Assembly: GCA_022495005.1 (NCBI GenBank)
Contig: JAGYXB010000160.1
Coordinates: 806,001-870,000, forward strand
Direction: 5' to 3'
Source of the DNA: Rhyacophila brunnea
Taxonomy: Eukaryota > Arthropoda > Insecta > Trichoptera > Rhyacophilidae
DNA length: 64,000 bases
The translations under genes were made by a program, and so were the position numbers. Below the pieces are notes generated by a model that saw only the letters and a program-made list of their open reading frames with translations, was not told the origin of the DNA and ran no database searches. Shown here one piece after another: positions 57,546-64,000 of this stretch (the first letter of the stretch is position 1; every line of letters begins with the position of its first letter).

Positions 57546-57920
57546 TAAATTTTACGTAAAATATTTTCACCGTAAAGTTCGCCGTGAGCCTATCGGAAAG
57601 AGATGACGGTATAAGTACTATACGGTCTCCAATTTTAGTAGATTCAATATGAATATTAATTCAATTTTCAATGCCGATATTGACAAAATTCATGAATTCA
57701 ATAATGAAATCCTAACCTAACCTAACAAATAATCCAGTATATCGGCTATTTTCAAAATTTGTTTGCTGCTGGCTGCTGCAAAAATATATGTATATAAATA
57801 TCATTCAGTGAAGGGCATGGCCCGAGGACTGACTGATTTTAAAGCCCTGCGGCTATAATATTACCTACAGCCATTCACGGTGAAGTGTGATACGGCGAAC
57901 TGTATACGTACAAGTTTCCG
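57546..57920 (+). mobile_element. Family D inverted-repeat element, copy 3
   Basis: It has TAAATTTTACGTAAAATAT at the left, CCTAACCTAACCTAAC in the middle and ACTGTATACGTACAAGTTTC at the right, parallel to 34981-35392. Confidence 0.75.
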
Positions 57921-58125
57921 GACACGGTTTGAATCATGTTTCACGCAAAAATATATACCAATGTGCTATGAAAACTGTTCGTAACTTTTATAAATTAAAT
58001 CAAAACAATAGATAAGATACAGTTGAGATTTTATTTCATCAAATTGTATTAACTTGTATGCTTTGTAACTCCACCGCTAGATGTCTCTAGTAGTACTCTA
58101 GTAGGATTTCATTTTGCCTTCAATC

Positions 58126-58509
58126 CTGACTAAGCGTTTGAAATGGGCAATTTTACGAACCGGAGCGCTCGATAATTTTTCGAAAATATTAAAATATTTA
58201 TGTAAGATTATATAAAAAGAGTGTATGTAATTAGTAGATTTTTTTGTTATATAGGTACCTGTCAAGATTAGACGGTTTGCTGGTACAGTTTTGTGGCATG
58301 CAAGATTTGGGCATAATGTTGTCGGCGAGGTATATGAAAATTGAGTTTTCAGTTTCGCATACATTTAAAAAAATATATTTAAATGTGTAAATGGTTAGTT
58401 CATGAATCCTAATGCAATTTTTCATTTTTCCACGAGACGGAGCGATAATCTCGAGGAATTCACGAACAGGAGCTGCGCTCCGGTGCGTTCCGGTCCATTT
58501 CGAGCGCTG
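58126..58509 (+). mobile_element. Small hAT-like MITE with CAGCGCTCGAAATGG ends
   Basis: The left end AGCGTTTGAAATGGGC and the right end CCATTTCGAGCGCTG are imperfect inverted repeats, about 384 bp apart. Adjacent inner words CGGAGCGCTCGATAATTTTTCG and GCGCTCCGGTGCGTTCCGG also occur in the one-ended fragments at 20738, 52829 and 56078. A target duplication was not resolved. Confidence 0.6.
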
Positions 58510-58579
58510 TGACCTGACTTCAATAATAAAAGAATGTATGCCCACAGATTTATAAGAATTTTAATTGACATTATCTTAC

Positions 58580-58843
58580 CTTTAACGCACTCAACGCAGC
58601 GATGTAAGGCTTCGCCGAAAAAGTATGCCCCCCTCCAACAATCCCTACAGTCCCAAGGTAGCCCTTGGACTTGTCTGGCTCCAGAACCGGGATGGCTCTA
58701 ATAGAGGCGTTCGCCACGAAGTAGTCGTCATGGGAAGTCGGCGTGCGGCAGTCAGCGTATCTGGAGTACGCCGAATCGTCCATGGTGTGGCACTCCGCCT
58801 TGAACACAATAAACGTCAAAAATATTAACGAAATTGCTTTCAT
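58580..58843 (-). CDS. NAXD-like secreted protein 2, exon 1 with signal peptide
   Basis: This exon is 264 nt, the same length as gene 1's exon 1, and ends in phase 0 before the donor GTAAGA. It starts MKAISLIFLTFIVFKAEC, a signal peptide with a basic second residue and a hydrophobic core. The mature segment S-A-Y-S-R-Y-A-D-C-R-T-P-T-S is almost identical to gene 1. It then enters the NAXD domain at K-G-Y-L-G-T-V-G-I-V-G-G-G and F-S-A-K-P-Y-I-A-A-L-S-A-L-K. With exon 2 the protein is 338 residues. Signal peptide and secretion are predictions from sequence. Confidence 0.88.
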
Positions 58844-58922
58844 ATTATCGTTTTTGTTTACCTACAGTTCGAGAGTAGTGTGATTTTTGCTTTGATACTT
58901 TTTGTACTGATGTCGTCTCATG

Positions 58923-58978
58923 TATCGCAAATAAGTGATATTATGTTTTATCAAACAGCTGACCCTTGACACAATATC
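58923..58978 (-). promoter_or_regulatory. Candidate promoter block of NAXD-like gene 2
   Basis: TTTTATCAAACAGCTGACCC followed by TTGACACAATAT lies 102-135 bp before the start codon and matches the block before gene 1 at nearly the same distance. It includes a TGATAA word on the coding strand, and a further ATATCACTT word follows. Confidence 0.4.
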
Positions 58979-59140
58979 AGTGAACTATTGGGTATTTCTA
59001 AGATTTTGAGAATTCCCCCTATAGCTTTGATAATAAATTAATTTGAAGAAGTTACACTCAATATCATGTTATTGGTTTGTTACGTTGCAGTGATAAAAAC
59101 TCAATAGGTACCTACTAATAAGTTATTCTTTACTCTAGGG

Positions 59141-59814
59141 CAGTGGTGGCCAAACCGTGGTCCATGCGACAAACATGGCGTATTGGATGATTACAAGTGG
59201 CGCATTGCATCTTTGCGCCTACTTATTCTTTTGAAGTAGGCGCCATAGCTGAATCCATCTTCATATTTTCAACACCTTAAAGCAAAACAAGATCACAAAT
59301 AACTGATTCAAATTTGAAGAATTCTCTGCTGCTCTCTCAGTAACAAATTTAACACCAGACATTGAAAGACTAGCGAAATCCAAACGCTCAAAAGCTCTCA
59401 GTGCTCCATCCCGCTCAGAGCTCTCTCTATATCTCTCTCTAATCACATCCAACAACTGTGGTCCAGAGTTATCTTCACCAAACGAGACTCTTCGGCAACT
59501 GTAGCACCATCAGCGGGGTCCACGACAGCGATCACCCTCTCGTTCAAGAGACATTTCTGACTATTGTAGATTGGCGCTATAATAATAAACGAGTGTTTTT
59601 TGAACGGGCATAAATTAATTAATTTAATTGCGTGATTGAGTTCCTTCCTTTTCCTCCCCTAAGCGAAGCAGATCCTACCCTTATCCCTATTTTCCAACCC
59701 CAAACATGCACGTAAGAAGGTAGAAAAGGTGCTTGAGTTTCGAGTTGTATGGCGCATCTGAAGTCGTCTGTGAAAAAAATTGGCGCATGGTATGCAAAAG
59801 GTTGGCCACCCCTG
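59141..59814 (+). mobile_element. Family H hAT MITE, complete, 674 bp
   Basis: The ends CAGTGGTGGCCAAACC and GGTTGGCCACCCCTG are inverted repeats. The 8-bp duplication CTCTAGGG is exact (59133-59140 and 59815-59822). The internal minus frame at 59261-59455 has no transposase motif. It sits about 300 bp upstream of gene 2, next to sequence still alignable with gene 1's upstream region, so it inserted after the genes duplicated. Confidence 0.9.
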
Positions 59815-59997
59815 CTCTAGGGATTGAAGTTAATGGCCAAATCACCACACCCGGTCTTAATCGGGCGTATCACAAAGAAAGACCCTACGTTTGATGTGAA
59901 GCATCATTCGTTTTTATGACTGGGAATGTTTTAGGAGCAGTTACCTAAGACTGAGATGGCCATGCACTCTAATGTACTTTGACTGATTCAACCCCCC

Positions 59998-60045
59998 CCC
60001 CCCGACCATGTCCGATCCCAATAAGACCATATGGGCCTCCTGGGA
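59998..60045 (-). repeat. S1 SINE tail fragment
   Basis: GACCATGTCCGATCCCAATA and AGACCATATGGGCCTCC are the reverse complement of the tail of the SINE at 27288-27485. It follows a C-run at 59992-60003. 59823-59997 and 60046-60139 show nothing else. Confidence 0.65.
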
Positions 60046-60139
60046 ATTTGTGTTTGGGTGACACAACGTTTGTGAAATATGGAAAGTTTTGTCTGAAAAG
60101 GAAAATATATGGTCTATAATATTATATAGTGGCGCTTTT

Positions 60140-60625
60140 AGTACTGGACTGTAATTTGAGGATGGTGCTGGTTGATGGATTACGGACCAAGGGGGGGGGG
60201 GGGGTTACACTGGGGGGGATGCCAGACACTGACCTTTATGTTGAGAGGGCTGGCGCGCGCTGGAGCTGCTTCGGTGTTCACGACGGGACATTTTTGATGG
60301 ATGATATTATATGAAGTTGATAAATGATGATGACAAGTTCAGGATGGATGATAGACGCGACGTTCGCTCAAACCGTATCAGATTTAGTGCAACGAAGGTC
60401 AAACATATGTGTTTTGAGTCACTCGGTAGTTAACAACGGCTAAGCTATAGCAAGCCCGCACACGACCGCTTTCTTGATGTTACTCGAGCTAACTGAATGT
60501 TATTCAATCACTGTCGCCTGATGACCAGCAATTGTTCGTTGTCTGGTCTTGTGACAATAATAAATAAGGGATTTGGAAGTAGCTGGGAAGAAAGGAATGA
60601 GGGCAAGCATATTGGCCCGACCAAC
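60140..60625 (+). repeat. Dispersed repeat K, second copy
   Basis: This is parallel to 29052-29600, with a G-run at 60191-60204, GCTCAAACCGTATCAGATTT and GTGACAATAATAAATAAGGG (variant). The ends are unresolved. 60626-61038 is AT-rich and probably includes the 3' flank of NAXD-like gene 3. Confidence 0.65.
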
Positions 60626-61038
60626 ATGTTATATTTTGATGAACAAAATAAATAAACATTAAGTTCGTTTTTTAAAATTTTATTTTTTATATAATATTAT
60701 AGTGTGCGGCAAACACCCTTAGTGCGGCCCTGAATACAATAATGTTAAAGTCAGGGATCACAAAGTTATTGGGAACTGGCTTACCCTACCGGGCGTGCAG
60801 CAATTACAACAGCAGACATACAACCAAGGGACACAAAGCGCGTTGACTGTCCTCAAATATTTAATGCGCATTATGTTTACGTATTTATTTATTAATATGA
60901 GGCAGACGAACTATCGAAAATAAATAATATTATTGTTCTATAACACGTGTTCAAGTTTGAGTACCCTGTTATAACATACTGGATAGTAATAAGCCAGTTC
61001 CCATTGATCTTGTGTTTCATGGTTAAAGTCAAACGGAA

Positions 61039-61791
61039 TCATGCCGCCCCATATAGTGCCAGATGGATATTGCCAATTATATCCTTCGTAGTAGCACTGA
61101 TTCCGATTTCATCGATGGCCATTTTGGTCACCTGTCTCACCAGTTTTGATGCGGAATACGTAGCGAAAGCCGCAGGGAACATGTCTCCATTGGCTGACGT
61201 ATAGTTTGCTGGCAACATTTTAAAAGCCCAATAGAAGTATGTGGCAGTAGCTCCAGATATCATCTCGTTTTGTCTGATAGTTTTTAGAGGAGGATCCCCT
61301 CTACTGTTGCTCCAAGAAGTCGATGGCTTCGCACTCACCGCCACGTCTGTGCAACCGGTACGCATTATTAAAATGTTTCCCAGATTATCAAAATTAATGT
61401 CCAAGCGACTGTCGCTTAAAGTACCCACGCGTTTTATAAACGGGTAGACCTTTTCAAACTGTCTAGCGTTTGTGATCATCACGACGCCAGATGAAGGGTA
61501 ATGTAAGAGCAAATTGATGGTTGCTTGGGTCAAAAAATATTCATCCAAGTGTAATATCAGAGGTTTATAAGATGTCTTGCAAAGAGTGACAACTCTGTTT
61601 ATGACGTTGATGCTGTGTCCGTTTTCGTTGAGTCCTGGCCCAAGGAGAATCACGTCCATCTTGTGCATGAGTAGGAACGCTTTCTCGAAGTTGGTGTCCA
61701 GGAAGGGATGCACTATGAGATCAGGACTCATTGACTGTATGGGAGGACCAGCGGCATTTGTGCAGAATATGTTCGCAACGTCGGCACCTAC
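61039..61791 (-). CDS. NAXD-like protein 3, exon 2 (exon 1 not in window)
   Basis: The acceptor GTTTGCAG precedes GTAGGTGCCGAC (V-G-A-D). It is 753 nt and fully open. Fold landmarks are kept: SPDLIVHPFLD, LGPGL, L-D-E-Y-F-L-T-Q. The C-terminal helix region has changed to GISATTKDII. The signature that is A-K-Q-D in genes 1 and 2 is R-Q-N here, so even the last candidate catalytic Asp is Asn. No exon 1 with the signal peptide could be found from 61792 to 64000; it either lies beyond the right edge or has been lost. An upstream in-frame ATG falls two codons before, inside the acceptor region, and is unlikely to be a start. Confidence 0.85.
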   Translation of the reverse strand, partial: VGADVANIFCTNAAGPPIQSMSPDLIVHPFLDTNFEKAFLLMHKMDVILLGPGLNENGHSINVINRVVTLCKTSYKPLILHLDEYFLTQATINLLLHYPSSGVVMITNARQFEKVYPFIKRVGTLSDSRLDINFDNLGNILIMRTGCTDVAVSAKPSTSWSNSRGDPPLKTIRQNEMISGATATYFYWAFKMLPANYTSANGDMFPAAFATYSASKLVRQVTKMAIDEIGISATTKDIIGNIHLALYGAA

Positions 61792-61819
61792 CTGCAAACA
61801 TATGAATTAAACACTTAAC

Positions 61820-62163
61820 CAGTGACGTCCCTAGACAAAATGCCGCCCCATTTTTATACAATATTTTTGAATACCCGTGCTCGTGTCGTTTCTGGTCACC
61901 AAGGACGTCGAAGGGCAACTAGAAGGGGAAAAAAATTAGACATCGCAAACCTGACAAAAATTAAAGTCCTTTATGCTAATTAATACATTTTGTTTCCAAC
62001 CAGTGAGCTGAATCTTTGAAAAGAAAGATATTTTCGGTATTAAGTACTCAGTTTAGGTAGTTATTCCTATATATACCAAATGATTTTCCTCGGCTTGCCG
62101 CCCTTCAAGTAAGTGCCGCCCCCAAGCGACGCTCAATCTGCCTACCCCCACGGGACGTCACTG
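61820..62163 (+). mobile_element. Family F hAT MITE, 344 bp
   Basis: The ends CAGTGACGTCCCTAGAC and CGGGACGTCACTG are inverted repeats. The duplication CACTTAAC is exact (61812-61819 and 62164-62171). It begins only 28 bp before the acceptor-side boundary of exon 2 of gene 3, within its intron. Confidence 0.92.
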
Positions 62164-62229
62164 CACTTAACTGTGTAACTGGTGAATATATAAATATATG
62201 AAGCGACGCATGGAGATAACCAGATTGAG

Positions 62230-62329
62230 GTATTCTTTTCTGGAACGATCCCAGCTACACTGGAATGCTTAGCAACGAAACCAAAAGTTTTTCAAACATG
62301 GCACGCTTACGATAGATTCGCCACCGCTG
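62230..62329 (+). mobile_element. Family G hAT right-end fragment
   Basis: CATGGCACGCTTACGATAGA followed by TTCGCCACCGCTG matches the right end of 21587-22253 (GCGTGACATAGG TTCGCCACCACTG). The rest of the element is absent. Confidence 0.55.
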
Positions 62330-62337
62330 GTATATGG

Positions 62338-62938
62338 CAGTGGTGTAGGGTGGAGGTAGGCTGTTAAGATCTGACATAAATAATAGTCCACAATAAACTT
62401 TGTCAGTCATACGTATTTGTTTTCATTGAACTAATAATACAATTTGGAGACGATGCTGTTTTTAAAATTCAATTAAACCCTGCCTTACACCATAATAGAT
62501 AATAGTAAACAAATAATAAATTGTATATCCATAAAATATCAGCAATTATGCCATTAAGCCATACATAGTTTTGGATATTTTATAGATAGAATATTTTTTT
62601 TATTTACTACGGTTTGGCTAAGCAGGGCTTAATGAATTAAAAAAAAAACTGACCAACAACATGTGATATGTATTCTTAATTCAATGAAAAAACAAATAAG
62701 TATGAATGAAAAAGTGTGCACTATTTTGTCAAATCACCCATAACATACCAAAACTATTATGGTTTGGTTTAGCAAAGGTTTAATTATTTTAAACTAAAAT
62801 TTTAACTTATCAACATCATCTATAAATAAAATTGTAGTCTTAGACTTAGTTCAATAAAAACAAATACGAAAAACTGACAAGTTTAATGTGCACTATTTAT
62901 GTCGGATCTTAACAGCCTACCTCCACCCTTCACCACTG
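62338..62938 (+). mobile_element. Family B hAT MITE, complete, 601 bp
   Basis: The ends are CAGTGGTGTAGGGTGGAGG and CCTCCACCCTTCACCACTG. The flanks GTATATGG and GTATATAG agree at 7 of 8 bases. The interior carries the same paired words as the other B copies. Confidence 0.85.
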
Positions 62939-62967
62939 GTATATAGTAATTATGTATGTTCAGTGTT

Positions 62968-63784
62968 CAGTGGCACACCCAGGGGGGGGGGCTGCAAGGG
63001 GCCCTGGCACCCCCCAAACATGAAAATTATCAGAATGGATTTAAACATTGAAATTGAAAGCCAATAAACTATACCGTTGGGCTTAGACAAATAAAAACAC
63101 GGCAAAAAATGATTTGTAATTCTCCAGCACATTTTTAGAAAAATTTCTTAGATTTTAATTTCTAACACAAAAATTTCGAAACACTAATTAATGTCAGGTT
63201 TTTTTAGAAACCCAATCCCTAATGGAACTGTCAAAAAATTGTCGGTGTCCACCCGAATTCCGGAGTGGTGTAGGTCAAGGCTGGGGAGGGCTGACAGGGC
63301 TCTAGCCTGGGGACCAGATAAGTGAGATAAACACACATCAGAAATAAGCTTTAACAGTAAAAAAAAGTCGCCTGCGGTGCTACTTATGGCCATGAACATT
63401 TTGATTAATTATTTAATTGTGCAATATATATTTTTATTATTATGTGTCGATACTCGACAGCTCTATTATTAAAGTAGATGTACTAAAAATCGCGAATGAT
63501 TCACTGTATAAGTACCCTTAATTTGAACTAAAACACAATTTGAAAAATGTTAATGTAGTGTTTTACACTATCTTTAATCTTAGCGGTAGGTAGGGGGCCC
63601 GCCAAATATCTAAGCCTGAGGGCCTGTTTCAGGATGTGGGGACCATGGTGTAGGTACACCGAGTGCAATAGACAAAAGACCTATATACGAGAAATTAGGC
63701 TGTGAAGAAGAAAAAGAGCCTATGGGACTAATTTACATTCTCCTCTTTGGGCCCCCCCAATATTAAATCCTGGATGCGCCAGTG
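62968..63784 (+). mobile_element. Family A hAT MITE, near-complete copy
   Basis: The left end is CAGTGGCACACCCAGG and the right end CTGGATGCGCCAGTG, each with one or two changes from the copy at 17727. The interior is about 817 bp and collinear with it. The flanking 8 bp agree at only 5 positions, so the copy is older or its junction has altered. Confidence 0.8.
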
Positions 63785-63956
63785 TGTCTGTTGCTGTCGT
63801 TGCCTCGATCGTAAAGCTTGAACTATCAGAAATCGACATAGTGCCATATAATCTTAATTTTTTAGGCAGGTACGAACTTAGCGATGCTATGAGTGCAAGC
63901 GTAGGACTCAATTTTTTTAAATGTGAAAAGAAAGTGAAAGTTCTTGACAAAACTAC
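63785..63956 (+). CDS. Candidate exon at right edge, unrecognised protein
   Basis: A frame runs open from the end of the family A element to a strong donor GTAAGTAC at 63957. It reads SVAVVASIVKLELSEIDIVP, YNLNFLGRYELSDAMSASVG, then LNFFKCEKKVKVLDKTT. The codon use and peptide look protein-like, unlike the AT filler nearby. The 5' boundary is uncertain: CAG at the element's end (63780-63782) or the acceptor TTTTTTAG near 63866 could be used. I do not recognise the protein, and the next exon is outside the window. Confidence 0.35.
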
Positions 63957-64000
63957 GTAAGTACATACTACTAGTTAATTTCGTCGTAATTGAGTAGTAC

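Larger units (their letters stand above)
57527..58579 (-). other. Intron of NAXD-like gene 2 (1.05 kb)
   Basis: The donor is GTAAGA and the acceptor TTTTAG on the minus strand. It holds a family D element (57546-57920) and a small hAT-like element (58126-58509). Confidence 0.8.

Noticed and set aside
61792..61797. ATG before exon 2 of NAXD-like gene 3 as a true start
   Set aside because: It overlaps the TTTGCAG acceptor at the position where both paralogues splice.

Overview
This 64 kb window is from a eukaryotic, almost certainly insect, nuclear genome. It is AT-rich, its genes are split by GT-AG introns, it carries insect-type TTAGG arrays, and most of it is transposon debris. The density of TAGGTACCTA-like words and of small non-autonomous hAT elements fits an aphid or a related hemipteran; that assignment is inference. 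There is no bacterial operon structure, CRISPR array or rRNA.

Host genes are few. (1) On the + strand a gene spreads over about 33.5-42.4 kb. Four phase-compatible exons (33550-33625, 36432-36703, 37611-37860, 42216-42391) encode the last 257 residues of a Ser-Pro-Arg-rich protein ending in a C2HC zinc finger of the ZC2HC1 type; its 5' exons were not found. (2) On the - strand, 48.4-61.8 kb holds a head-to-tail tandem array of three NAXD (NAD(P)H-hydrate dehydratase, YjeF C-terminal) relatives. Copies 1 and 2 are complete two-exon genes of 338 codons with N-terminal signal peptides. Copy 3 has an intact exon 2 but its exon 1 is not in the window. In all three exon 2 is exactly 753 nt, the fold landmarks are kept, and the nucleotide-binding and catalytic signatures are eroded (GxGD is lost, and copy 3 has Asn in place of the remaining Asp). 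They look like secreted NAXD-derived pseudoenzymes, and this is the most interesting system here. (3) A possible further + strand exon lies at the right edge (63785-63956).

Region by region: 1-33 kb is an accessory landscape of hAT MITEs, tRNA-derived SINEs, non-LTR retrotransposon fragments, hairpin elements and unclassified repeats, with no host gene I can support. 33-42 kb is the zinc-finger gene, its introns packed with MITEs. 43.3-44.6 kb is a decayed mariner transposon with intact ends. 44.6-48.4 kb is repeats. 48-62 kb is the NAXD-like array with element-filled introns. 62-63.8 kb is two hAT elements back to back.

Transposon structure is unusually legible. Five elements have perfect 8-bp target duplications (17727-18570, 21587-22253, 42644-43177, 50559-51108, 59141-59814), as do further copies at 38954-39522 and 61820-62163. 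Several nestings give an order of insertion. Family letters (A-J) are local labels for this window only.
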